From NCBI GenBank assembly GCA_030749225.1, contig JASMKO010000034.1, positions 1-64,000 of the forward strand: 64,000 nt of DNA. The letters run 5' to 3'. Made by a program: the position numbers and the translations under genes. The notes beneath the pieces are model-generated. The model ran no database searches. It worked only from the letters and a program-made list of their open reading frames with translations, and had not been told where the DNA came from. Of the stretch, positions 52,849-61,767 are shown piece after piece; the first letter of the stretch is position 1; every line of letters begins with the position of its first letter. Source of the stretch: Verrucomicrobiota bacterium (GTDB taxonomy: Bacteria > Verrucomicrobiota > Verrucomicrobiia > Limisphaerales > UBA1096).

Positions 52849-54243
52849 ATGTTGTTCCTAAATCCGCATCTTCCCATATTCATCCGGGCTGTCCTGATCG
52901 CCTCGACTGCTCCGACAGCATTGCGGGGAGAGGAGGAGCCGTCCCCGGTCAGTTTTCGTACCACGATAGCGCCGTTACTGCTGGCACAATGCCAAGGCTG
53001 CCACGGGGCGGAAACGGCCAAGGCCGATTATCGCGTCGATAGCTACACGGAATTGATGCGTGCCGCGGATGGGGAACCGCCACGCGTCCGGCCGGGGCAG
53101 CCGACGGCCAGCCTGTTGCACGAACTGCTGGTCACGCTGGAGGAGGAAGATCGTATGCCGCAACAGTCCGTCCCAATTAAACCCAGGCAAATTGAGTTGA
53201 TCCGGCGGTGGATCGCGGAGGGGGCCCGGTTCGACGGGGAAGCCCCAAGCACACCACTTGTGCGGCTGATACCGGTGCGCCAACATGAGCCTGCTCCGGA
53301 AAAATATCCGCGGCCGCTCCCGGTTACAGCGCTGGCTTTTTCACCGGACGGCACCCGGCTGGCAGCCGCCGGATTGCGTGAAATCACACTCTGGAATCCA
53401 GCCAACGGTAGGCTGCTTCAGCGAATCCCTAACATGGCCCAGCGAATCCTCGCCTTGGCATGGAGTCCCGATGGCTCTCAACTCGTCGCAGCTGGCGGCA
53501 TCCCGGGCGAACTGGGTGAGGTTCGGGTGTTCGACCCAAGCACGGGAGCACTGCTGGCGGTGTTGCATCGAGCGGCCGACGTGGCTTTTGAAGTCCAGTT
53601 TGACCCCGACGGCGCCACTCTCGCCGTGGCGGACGCGGAAAACCGCATCGCTCTGTACAGTCCAGCCGACTTTTCCAGATTCCGGTTGATCGACAACCAC
53701 GCAGGCTGGGTGATGGCGCTGGCGTGGAGTCCGGACGGCAAATACCTCGTCTCCGCGAGCCGCGACAAGACGGCAAAAATCATCGAAGCCAAAAGCGGAG
53801 CGGCCATCAGCACTTATGGCGGACACCATGACGAGGTGTTCGGGGTCGCCTTCCGGGCCGATGGACAACAGGTGTTCAGCGCCGGACGGGATGGCAAAAT
53901 CCACGTGTGGAAGGCGGGCTTGGCAGATACAACCGGCAAGCGATTTGGCGCCGAGAAAGTGGCAGAACTGGGCGGACAGGGCCGATCAACCGTCCGACTG
54001 TGCATGGCCGGTGACCACCTGTTCAGTGCCGCTGGGGAGGGGCAAGTCCGACAGTACGATGTGGTTAGACGTCAGCCGTTGCGTGAGTTTGGCGAACCGG
54101 GTGACTGGGTGATGGCGCTGGCGCACGACCCGTTCGGCAGTCGTCTGGCCGCAGGCGGGCATGACGGCATGGTTCAGGTCTGGAACACGCAAACCGGCGA
54201 ACGACTGGCCGATTTTATGGCATCACCGGGATGGGGCCGATAG
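52849..54243 (+). CDS. Secreted cytochrome c / WD40-repeat protein
   Basis: This 464-residue protein has a Sec signal (residues 1-27), a Planctomycete-type cytochrome c domain (about 30-125, heme motif CQGCHG, late MPQQSVPIKP) and a WD40 propeller (about 155-464) with repeats such as VTALAFSPDGTRLAAAG, ILALAWSPDGSQLVAAG, VMALAWSPDGKYLVSASRDK and VFGVAFRADGQQVFSAGRDGK. It is probably a periplasmic electron-transfer or scaffold protein for the PSD/DUF1501 system. The start is the ATG at 52849, which begins the signal peptide 36 bp after the preceding gene, so the two are probably cotranscribed. Confidence 0.88.
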   Translation: MLFLNPHLPIFIRAVLIASTAPTALRGEEEPSPVSFRTTIAPLLLAQCQGCHGAETAKADYRVDSYTELMRAADGEPPRVRPGQPTASLLHELLVTLEEEDRMPQQSVPIKPRQIELIRRWIAEGARFDGEAPSTPLVRLIPVRQHEPAPEKYPRPLPVTALAFSPDGTRLAAAGLREITLWNPANGRLLQRIPNMAQRILALAWSPDGSQLVAAGGIPGELGEVRVFDPSTGALLAVLHRAADVAFEVQFDPDGATLAVADAENRIALYSPADFSRFRLIDNHAGWVMALAWSPDGKYLVSASRDKTAKIIEAKSGAAISTYGGHHDEVFGVAFRADGQQVFSAGRDGKIHVWKAGLADTTGKRFGAEKVAELGGQGRSTVRLCMAGDHLFSAAGEGQVRQYDVVRRQPLREFGEPGDWVMALAHDPFGSRLAAGGHDGMVQVWNTQTGERLADFMASPGWGR

Positions 54244-54319
54244 ATCGACCGTGCGAGCCAGGTGCGATCCCCCACCGCTTGGCCTATCGTTTCGTGTTTT
54301 CCTGCCTTGACTCTGTTGC

Positions 54320-57300
54320 GTGTTGAGGAGAGAATATCACTTTCGGTCTGTACCACCTGTTGTGACGATCTTCCATAATTGCCCGGTGCTTCTGACCGCA
54401 ATGGTTTTGGTCATGGCACCCGGCAGGTCGGTGGTGAGCTCCGACCTTGAGGTGGGGTACACCGCCAAGGTGCGTCCGCTGCTGGACCGGTACTGTTTCG
54501 ACTGCCACGAGGGCGAGGACGCCGAGGCGGAGGTGGATCTGGATTCCTTCGAGACACTCGTCCAACTCCAGCGCGACACCAAGACTTGGGTGAAGGTGGA
54601 GGAGATGCTCTCGAGCCGGCAGATGCCGCCGGAAAAATCGGATCAACCCACCGACGAGGAAAGCACGATCCTGCAGCAGTGGGTGGAGGGTTTCCTGACC
54701 AAGGAGGCACGGGTGCTGGCGGGCGACCCCGGCCGAGTGGTCCTGCGACGCCTCAATAACGACGAGTACAACTATTCCGTTCGCGACCTGACCGGTGTGC
54801 CGTCGCTGAATCCCACCCACGAGTTTCCGGTGGATGGCGGGGCCGGCGAGGGCTTCACCAACGCCGGCGATGCGCTGGGGATGTCGCCTGCGCTGGTCAA
54901 CAAGTTTCTCAATGCCGGCAAGGAGGTTGCCCGGCATGTGGTGTTGCTGCCGGATGGGATTCGTTTTTCAGAACACACGACCGAGCGCGACCGGGCCGAC
55001 GAGATCATGGCGCGCATCCATCAATTCTACGCGCGGCATGTGAACGTCAATCTGCAACTGGGCGACACGTGGGACGACCCCGCCACGGCCAAGGCCAACG
55101 TCATCCGCCGCAACGGCAGCATCCCGCTTGAGGCCTACTTCACCGCCGCGCTGACCGAGCGCGAGGCGCTTGGTCGGGGCCAAAAATCCATCGCGGACGC
55201 GGCGGCCCAGCACGGGCTCAACGCGAAATATTTTCAGTTGCTGTGGAACATGCTCAACCGCGAGGCCGGCCCGGGAGGCTCGCCGGTACTGAACCGCATC
55301 CGTGAATTGTGGCGGAAGGCGAAGGGCACGGAGGCCAAGGTGCTGGTCGAGACGGTTCACCAGTGGCAGCAGGCGCTTTGGCGGTTCGACCCGATTGGGC
55401 ACATTGGCCGTGAAGGTGGCCCAACCGCGTGGATGAATCCCGAGTTCGTTACCCGATCGACGCAGGATTTCAGTATCAAGCTCACCCCGCCGGAGGACGG
55501 GGGCGATGTGGTTGTTTATCTCGGCGCGACCAACGCAGGGGATGGCGATGTTGGCGACTTTGTACGCTGGCAAAACCCCCGGCTGACCGGTGGCAATAAG
55601 CCGGACCTAGCACTTTGCAATGTTCCCGGCTTGGCCAAGCGCCTGACTGGGCTGCACGATGAATCGCACGCGCTCACGACTCGTTATCTCCACGCGGTGG
55701 CCGAGGCTGAAGTGGGCAGGGCGGACATCGGCGGCTTGGCCAAGCGGCACGATTTGGAAGCTGACGTGCTCGCAGCTTGGCTTGATTACCTCGCGTTTGG
55801 TCCACCACAGCCGGTGACCGTCACCGGTTTGTTCACGAGAAAATTGGAACGACTGGGCGGCTCGGCTTACGTCAACGGCTGGGGCCTGCCTGAAACGCCA
55901 AGTGTCGTGGCAAACTCCTCTGATGCCGAGTATCGCATCCCCGGATTGGCCCGACCTCACGGGGTGGAGTTGCACCCTTCACCGACATTGTTTGTTGCCG
56001 TGGGTTGGAAAAGCCCGATCGAAGGGCAGGTCACCGTATCCGCAAAAATCGCCGATGCGCACGTAAACTGTGGCAACGGCGGTGAGTGGTGGGTGCAACA
56101 CCACACCAGCCTGCGGCTGGGTAACCTCGGGCACGGCGTGTACGACGCGGGTGGTTCTGGCGAACTGAAAACGGTGACGCTGCAGGTTCATCGCGGCGAC
56201 GTGGTGCGACTGGTGGTCGGGCCAAGGGACGGCAATCATGCTTGCGACCTGACCCATGCAGACATGACTCTCACCGAGACTGGTGGTGCCAAGCGGGAGT
56301 GGGATGTCTCAAAGGACATCTCCGGCAACATCCTAGAGAGTAATCCACTGAAGGATCGACACGGCAACGATGCGGTCTGGCATTTTTACAGCGGTAAAGT
56401 CACCGACGTGGCCAAGGCGTCGGACAACGCGATGAGCGTTCCGGATGGGTCGCTGCTCGCGAGGTGGCGCGACGAACCGGATGCTATCCGGCGCGCAGCG
56501 TTGGCGGGGCGCATTCAAGCGCTCGCCACAGGTAAAACGAAGCCATCGCCGGACTCGCCGGACGCCACATTGATGACCCATTTGCTCAAGATCGCCACCC
56601 CCTCCCGGTACGACAGCCTGCTGAAGTCGGTCAAGCCGGATGAGCGGTTTGGCCGCCATCCGCTGGGGCATACTGTGGTCTCGACCGACCTGATCATGAA
56701 AGCGCCGCAGATGGTCGAGTTGCGTATTCCGGTGGCGTTGGCCGAGGGCCGAACGCTTGTCGTCACAGGCGACCTCGAGCCGGAGCACGGCCGTGACGGC
56801 AGCGTGCAGCTATCCGCTGGACTGACCCGGCCTACCCTGGCCGTGCTGTCTCCCGCACAACCCGTCATTACCACTGCGGGCGGCGACACGGAGAAGCGCA
56901 TCAACGCCGGCTTCGACGATTTCCGCGACCTGTTCCCGGTGTCGATCTGTTACCCGCAGATTGTCCCGGTCGACGAGGTTGTGACGCTGGCATTGTACTT
57001 CCGTGAGGACGAACCGATGCAGCGGCTCATGCTCAACGACGCAGAGAAGGAGGAGTTGGACCGGCTTTGGGATGAACTGCTGTACATCACCAAGGAGCCG
57101 TTCAAGAAGGAGGTCGCCTACGAGCAGATCGTTGAGTTTTCAACACAGGATCGGCCCGATCTCGTCATCGCGTGGAAGCCGTACAAACGAATCCTATTGG
57201 ACGAGGTGGCGGGGTTTCGCGCACGACTGCAAGCGGATGAGCCGAAGCAACTGGATGGCGTAATTAACTGGGCCAACCGCGCTTGGCGTCGGGCGTTGAC

Positions 57301-58480
57301 AGAGGATGAACAGGAAGGACTGCGCACGCTGTACAAGAAACTGCGCAAACGCGAGATTGACCATGAAAAAGCGATCCAGTTGACCCTCGCACGCGTGCTC
57401 ACATCGCCTGCGTTTTTGTACCGGCGCGAGAAGGCCGGGGAAGGAGCTGAGCCGGTGGCAGTGAGCGCCACGGAGTTGGCCACGCGACTGAGTTATTTTC
57501 TTTGGTCCTCCGTGCCGGACGCCGCGCTTGGCCAAGCGGCAGCCAGCGGCGAGTTGACAAACAATGACGCGCTGTTTGGCCAAACTCGTCGTATGCTCCG
57601 CGACCCCCGCACGCGCCGCCTGGCCGAACAGTTCGCCTGCCAATGGCTGCACATCCGCGGGTTCGACCAAAACGACGACAAGAACGAGCAGCGCTTCCCT
57701 GAGTTTGTCACGCTGCGCGGTGACATGTATGAGGAGTCGGTTCGCTTTTTCGAGGACCTGTTTCGCAACGACGGCTCAGTGCTAGATCTGCTGACCGCGG
57801 ACCACACATTTTTGAATGAGCGCTTGGCCAAACACTACGGCATTGACGGCGTGACCGGCGGGGCGTGGCAGCGCGTTGAAGGCGTGCAGGCCAAGGGGCG
57901 AGGCGGCGTGCTTGGCTTGGCCACGGTGCTGGCGGTGAACTCCGGGGCTTCGCGCACCAGCCCGATTTTGCGTGGCAATTGGGTCTACGAGACCCTGCTT
58001 GGCGAGAAATTGCCCCGCCCGCCGGCGGACGTCCCGCAGTTGCCCGAGAGCGTGCCCAGTGGTTTGACCGCGCGGCAGTTGATCGAGAAGCACAGCTCCG
58101 TGCCGGAATGCGCCAAGTGCCACGAGCGCATCGATCCGTACGGCTTCGCGCTGGAGCAGTTTGACCCGATCGGCCGGCAACGCCCCGCCGTTGTGGACAC
58201 CCGCACGCAGTTGGCCGATGGCACCCGTATCGAGGGCCTGCGTGGCCTGCGCGAACATCTTGCCACCAAGCGAATGGACGACGTGCTCGAGCAGTTTTGC
58301 CGCAAACTCCTAGGCTACGCGCTGGGTCGCGAGGTGGCCCTCTCGGATCGGCTGTTCATCGAGGAAATGCAGCAGCAACTCAAGGCGAACGATTACCGGT
58401 TTAGCGCTGCGGTCAAGGCGGTCGTGCTCAGCCCTCAGTTCAGGAAAATCCGGGGACAACTCGCTAAAAATGAGGATTGA
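54320..58480 (+). CDS. DUF1592-type giant heme protein (PSCyt1, DUF1587, DUF1595, DUF1592, DUF1588, DUF1585)
   Basis: This 1386-residue exported protein has these parts in order: signal region; PSCyt1 heme domain (CFDCHE near residue 59); DUF1587 (RRLNNDEYNYSVRDLTGV); an inserted beta-rich region (about 540-700: FVAVGWKSPIEGQVTV, VHRGDVVRLVVGPRDGNHA). DUF1595 follows (WANRAWRRALTEDEQEGL), then DUF1592 (ATRLSYFLWSSVPDAAL), DUF1588 with second heme motif (CAKCHERIDPYGFALEQFDP) and DUF1585. The family is always paired with DUF1552, as here. The start is uncertain: a GTG at 54320 or a GTG at 54362 that begins the hydrophobic segment. Six TTGGCCAA cores or variants are inside. Function unknown; probably an exported redox protein. 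Confidence 0.88.
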   Translation: MLRREYHFRSVPPVVTIFHNCPVLLTAMVLVMAPGRSVVSSDLEVGYTAKVRPLLDRYCFDCHEGEDAEAEVDLDSFETLVQLQRDTKTWVKVEEMLSSRQMPPEKSDQPTDEESTILQQWVEGFLTKEARVLAGDPGRVVLRRLNNDEYNYSVRDLTGVPSLNPTHEFPVDGGAGEGFTNAGDALGMSPALVNKFLNAGKEVARHVVLLPDGIRFSEHTTERDRADEIMARIHQFYARHVNVNLQLGDTWDDPATAKANVIRRNGSIPLEAYFTAALTEREALGRGQKSIADAAAQHGLNAKYFQLLWNMLNREAGPGGSPVLNRIRELWRKAKGTEAKVLVETVHQWQQALWRFDPIGHIGREGGPTAWMNPEFVTRSTQDFSIKLTPPEDGGDVVVYLGATNAGDGDVGDFVRWQNPRLTGGNKPDLALCNVPGLAKRLTGLHDESHALTTRYLHAVAEAEVGRADIGGLAKRHDLEADVLAAWLDYLAFGPPQPVTVTGLFTRKLERLGGSAYVNGWGLPETPSVVANSSDAEYRIPGLARPHGVELHPSPTLFVAVGWKSPIEGQVTVSAKIADAHVNCGNGGEWWVQHHTSLRLGNLGHGVYDAGGSGELKTVTLQVHRGDVVRLVVGPRDGNHACDLTHADMTLTETGGAKREWDVSKDISGNILESNPLKDRHGNDAVWHFYSGKVTDVAKASDNAMSVPDGSLLARWRDEPDAIRRAALAGRIQALATGKTKPSPDSPDATLMTHLLKIATPSRYDSLLKSVKPDERFGRHPLGHTVVSTDLIMKAPQMVELRIPVALAEGRTLVVTGDLEPEHGRDGSVQLSAGLTRPTLAVLSPAQPVITTAGGDTEKRINAGFDDFRDLFPVSICYPQIVPVDEVVTLALYFREDEPMQRLMLNDAEKEELDRLWDELLYITKEPFKKEVAYEQIVEFSTQDRPDLVIAWKPYKRILLDEVAGFRARLQADEPKQLDGVINWANRAWRRALTEDEQEGLRTLYKKLRKREIDHEKAIQLTLARVLTSPAFLYRREKAGEGAEPVAVSATELATRLSYFLWSSVPDAALGQAAASGELTNNDALFGQTRRMLRDPRTRRLAEQFACQWLHIRGFDQNDDKNEQRFPEFVTLRGDMYEESVRFFEDLFRNDGSVLDLLTADHTFLNERLAKHYGIDGVTGGAWQRVEGVQAKGRGGVLGLATVLAVNSGASRTSPILRGNWVYETLLGEKLPRPPADVPQLPESVPSGLTARQLIEKHSSVPECAKCHERIDPYGFALEQFDPIGRQRPAVVDTRTQLADGTRIEGLRGLREHLATKRMDDVLEQFCRKLLGYALGREVALSDRLFIEEMQQQLKANDYRFSAAVKAVVLSPQFRKIRGQLAKNED

Positions 58481-58524
58481 CTAAGGAGGCTGGCAATTCA
58501 GCATTTAGTGAAAGACGAGCTGAT

Positions 58525-59835
58525 ATGAAAACTGTGCATCACCAATTTTCCCGGCGCACGATGCTGCGCGGACTGGGCGTGACGATGGCTCTGCCGTGGA
58601 TGGAATCGCTTAGCGTATGGGGAGACACTCTGCGAGACGCCAAACAGTCGAGCGAGGCCCCGACCCGCATGGCAATCCTATTTGCCGGCTGCGGCTTTCA
58701 CCGGCACGAATGGTGGGCCAAAGGCGAGGGAGCCGACATGGAGCTGGGCAAGGCACTGCATCCGCTCAACGATTTTCGGGATCGCATGGTTTTCATCCGC
58801 GGCCTCTACAACGCCGAGGCACTCAAGGGTAACATCCACAGTTCACAGACCGGCAACCTGCTCTCTGGCGCACCACTCGCCTCGGGCGGGCGGATCCAGT
58901 CCGGCACTAGTGTCGATCAATACGTCGCGCATCAGATCGGGCATCGCACCAAGCTTCCGAGTCTCGTGCTCGGCTGCGAAAAGGCAAACCCCTCCGTGCA
59001 CAAGGATTACTCAATGCTCTACAGTTCGCACATCTCGTGGAGCAGCCCGACCACGCCGACCCCGCTCGAGGTCTACCCATCGTTGGCGTTCGACCAGATG
59101 TTCAAGGACAAGGCCCAGGCGGGGGACCAGAGCGTGCTCGATGCCGTGCTGTCGGACGCGAAGGATTTACGTCGCAACATCAGCCGGCTCGACCAGCAGA
59201 AACTCGACGAATACCTCAACTCCGTTCGTGAGGTGGAAAAACGAATCGAAAGCGCCGGCAAACGCGGTGAGTTGCAGGGCTGGCGGCCGACGTTCACCAA
59301 GCCGAACATGCCACGCCCGAAAGAGGGCTACCCGCAGGATATCGTCGAGCACATGCGCATCATGAGTGACCTGCTCGTGTTGGCGTTCCAGACCGACACC
59401 ACGCGTATCTGTACGCTAAAGCTGAACAACGACCACGGCACATTGCGATTCCCGCACCTTGGCGTGGACTACATGATCCACCATCTGCTCTCTCACAGCG
59501 ACACCGCCGATTGGCTGAAAGTGAACCAGTTTTTCCTCGAGCAGATGGCCTACATCGCCAGGCGGCTCGATGTCATTCAGGAGGGCGGCCGCACCGCGCT
59601 CGACAATTCGATGCTGATGCTCTGCTCCAGCATGCTTACCGGGCACCACGACGCCACCCAGTTGCCGGTGGTCATGCTCGGCGGGGGTGGCGGCCGGATC
59701 AAGGGAGGGCAGAACTTGGACTATCTCGGCAAACCCGACCGGCAGATGTGCCGTCTCTTCCTCAGCATGATGGACAAGATGGACATCCACCCCGACACTT
59801 TCGGCGACGCCACCAAGCCGTTGGGCGAGGTGTAG
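58525..59835 (+). CDS. Secreted DUF1552 family protein
   Basis: This 436-residue protein has a Tat signal (FSRRTMLRGLGVTMALPW) and DUF1552 blocks: MAILFAGCGFHRHEWWA, MVFIRGLYNAEALKGN, HSSQTGNLLSGAPL, QFTDTTRICTLKLNNDHG-like segment near residue 305, HHLLSHS and LGGGGGRIKGGQNLDY. DUF1552 is related to DUF1501 and shares the alkaline-phosphatase-like fold by family knowledge. The ATG at 58525 starts the Tat signal; the frame upstream to 58477 overlaps the preceding gene. It is the standard partner of DUF1592 proteins and lies 44 bp downstream of one. Confidence 0.88.
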   Translation: MKTVHHQFSRRTMLRGLGVTMALPWMESLSVWGDTLRDAKQSSEAPTRMAILFAGCGFHRHEWWAKGEGADMELGKALHPLNDFRDRMVFIRGLYNAEALKGNIHSSQTGNLLSGAPLASGGRIQSGTSVDQYVAHQIGHRTKLPSLVLGCEKANPSVHKDYSMLYSSHISWSSPTTPTPLEVYPSLAFDQMFKDKAQAGDQSVLDAVLSDAKDLRRNISRLDQQKLDEYLNSVREVEKRIESAGKRGELQGWRPTFTKPNMPRPKEGYPQDIVEHMRIMSDLLVLAFQTDTTRICTLKLNNDHGTLRFPHLGVDYMIHHLLSHSDTADWLKVNQFFLEQMAYIARRLDVIQEGGRTALDNSMLMLCSSMLTGHHDATQLPVVMLGGGGGRIKGGQNLDYLGKPDRQMCRLFLSMMDKMDIHPDTFGDATKPLGEV

Positions 59836-59882
59836 CGCTTGGCCAAGTTGACCCGCCAGCTGCAAAAGCCTAAGCTGTGCTG

Positions 59883-60551
59883 ATGACAAAACTGCGACTG
59901 CTTTTGTTATTCGGGTTTTGTGTCGTGGGCTTGGCCAAGCCGCTGGCGGGACCGCTTGAGGGGGTGGTACACCTGACGTTTCCGCTGACGAAGCTGAAGA
60001 TGCTTGGCATCTTTGTGGATGCCCGGCTGTACGAGTACGATCCATTTCTGGCCGATTTCCCTGCGACGCTGGTGGACCAGGTGGAGATCAGGGATCTTGA
60101 CCTCAGCACCACGGGCGACTCGCTCCTCGACATGCATTTCTCTGCCACGCGCAAGCCTCGCATGAATTACTACCTGTCCATCCGCGCCTACTCGAGGAAG
60201 GGCGGCACGCAGTATTACTTCATCGACGGATTCCAGAAGATTTTCACCGAGAAGGATGAGGACGAAATTGACCTGCGGCTTGCCACCCGGCTAACGAGGA
60301 AAAAGCCCGAGGGCGAACCGGTTCACGTTGGCAGCGGCGGCGGCGCGGAACCGGCCGGCAAGGTGACCGGTATTCACCGTGCGGTGGAGATCGAATGGGA
60401 GGGCACCGACGGTGGCGAGTTCCTGCTGCAGAAATCGGATGACCTCGAGAATTGGGAAACGATTGAGACAGTCGTTGGCACCGGCGGCACGAAATCGACC
60501 TTCCTGCGCGTTGAGGGGAGGGTTCAGTTCTGGCGGCTCCACCGCGAGTAG
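59883..60551 (+). CDS. Exported protein of unknown function
   Basis: This 222-residue protein has a clear Sec signal (residues 1-18, ending VVGLAKP). The mature part has LEGVVHLTFPLTKLKMLGIF, LYEYDPFLADFPATLVDQ and NYYLSIRAYSRKGGTQYY, and a C-terminal segment with QKSDDLENWETIETVVG, which resembles the fibronectin-like or discoidin-like tails seen in PVC exported proteins. No family is recognised with confidence. The ATG at 59883 is preferred over GTG at 59877. It follows the DUF1552 gene, with a palindrome copy (59839) in the 47-bp gap, and a second copy (59931) lies in its signal peptide. Confidence 0.6.
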   Translation: MTKLRLLLLFGFCVVGLAKPLAGPLEGVVHLTFPLTKLKMLGIFVDARLYEYDPFLADFPATLVDQVEIRDLDLSTTGDSLLDMHFSATRKPRMNYYLSIRAYSRKGGTQYYFIDGFQKIFTEKDEDEIDLRLATRLTRKKPEGEPVHVGSGGGAEPAGKVTGIHRAVEIEWEGTDGGEFLLQKSDDLENWETIETVVGTGGTKSTFLRVEGRVQFWRLHRE

Positions 60552-60616
60552 CCGCGATCCGGCTTTACAGGGCCAAGCGCCAACGCCACACTCCCCGGCC
60601 GGCCTGCAGCTTGCAG

Positions 60617-60742
60617 ATGTTCATTTCCATCAACCAGCCTAGGGGCGGCTCTCAGAACAAGCGCCTCGAGTCGCGTTTGAAGCCAGGCGCCTTACCGACC
60701 CACCTCATCGTGGACGAGCCGATCAACAAGGACGCCCGATAA
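60617..60742 (+). CDS. Possible 41-codon small ORF, unsupported
   Basis: The 194-bp gap 60552-60745 contains one ATG frame of 41 codons (start 60617, TAA 60740-60742) in the same frame as the following gene and ending three bases before its ATG. The product (MFISINQPRGGSQNKRLES start) matches nothing I recognise. It could be a leader peptide, a remnant or chance. A degenerate palindrome half-site lies near 60571. Nothing else is seen in the gap. Confidence 0.18.
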   Translation: MFISINQPRGGSQNKRLESRLKPGALPTHLIVDEPINKDAR

Positions 60743-60745
60743 GCC

Positions 60746-61678
60746 ATGCCGCGCATGCTCAGCACTGTTGCACCCGATTGGTGGGACTACACCACGCTTG
60801 AGGATGATTTCATCCGCGATGCTGCCGCGCTCATGCCGTCTGACCTTGAGCAGTTGTCGCGACCCGGCTTTCGCGTGGTCATGTACGACACGCTTGAGGA
60901 TTTTTACCTCGCAGAGGCGCTGGAGTACATTGGGGCATGGCGACAGGCCACTGCCGACAATCCGGTCGGCATCTGCGGCCCGATCGGCCCCACTGAGCAA
61001 CTGCCGCTCGTTGCCCGGCTCGTCAACGAGCTGGGCCTCTCGCTGAAGCATGCGCACTTCTGGGGCATGGATGAATGGGTAGGTGACGACGGCCGCGCCG
61101 TGCCCACTGACCACCCCCTATCGTTCGAGCGCGCCGACCGCGAACTGTGCTTCGACCGTATAGCACCCGACTTGGCCATACCGGAGGAAAACCTGCACTT
61201 CCCCACCGCCGACACCGGGGCGTTTCGCACAAGTTGGGACGGTGCGCGTTGCGCGGTCATGCAGGGAGGCCAGGGTGACATCAAGCATTGGGCTTTCAAC
61301 GATCCGCTTCGACGCGAGGGCGCCCATGCCGACGCGCCGCCGTCGCCGGAGGAATACCGCAAACTGGCCACGCGTGTCGTTGAGTTGCACCCGATCACCC
61401 TCGCGCAAAACGCACGCACATCCGGCGGCGGCAACATCAGCATGGTGCCGCAGCGTGCGGTCACCGTCGGCCCGGTCGAGACTTGGCAGGCGGAGAAGGT
61501 CAGCATCTGGCATGCCGGCACGCACGACAACCCGCTTGGCCAACGGTTGACCGCGTTGATGATCTCCAAGGGCATCGCCGACTCTGCCGTGCCGATGTCG
61601 CTCCTCGCCGACCACCCGAACGTGCAGTTCAATTATTACCGCGGCGGCCTCGGGACCTGCGCCGTCGAGATGCACTGA
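60746..61678 (+). CDS. NagB-like sugar-phosphate isomerase/deaminase family protein
   Basis: This 310-residue protein has the glucosamine-6-phosphate isomerase fold. [20 protein letters not shown] is the phosphate-binding region. [20 protein letters not shown] corresponds to the NagB MDEY motif followed by [20 protein letters not shown] corresponds to the catalytic-His GxGxxGHxAFNxP loop, altered to [14 protein letters not shown] later block is [13 protein letters not shown]. These enzymes convert glucosamine-6-phosphate to fructose-6-phosphate and ammonia, but the altered loop makes the substrate uncertain. An in-frame TAA directly before the ATG fixes the start. The 3' end faces the aminotransferase across an 89-bp gap with a palindrome variant and a core copy at its edge. 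Confidence 0.8.
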   Translation: MPRMLSTVAPDWWDYTTLEDDFIRDAAALMPSDLEQLSRPGFRVVMYDTLEDFYLAEALEYIGAWRQATADNPVGICGPIGPTEQLPLVARLVNELGLSLKHAHFWGMDEWVGDDGRAVPTDHPLSFERADRELCFDRIAPDLAIPEENLHFPTADTGAFRTSWDGARCAVMQGGQGDIKHWAFNDPLRREGAHADAPPSPEEYRKLATRVVELHPITLAQNARTSGGGNISMVPQRAVTVGPVETWQAEKVSIWHAGTHDNPLGQRLTALMISKGIADSAVPMSLLADHPNVQFNYYRGGLGTCAVEMH

Positions 61679-61767
61679 ATCCCGTTTGGGGAGTGCACGC
61701 CCCCCTCGCTTCCGCGATTACGGCGCCTCGCCGGAATCATCGTTTGCGCTTGGCTAAGCGGAGCGCG

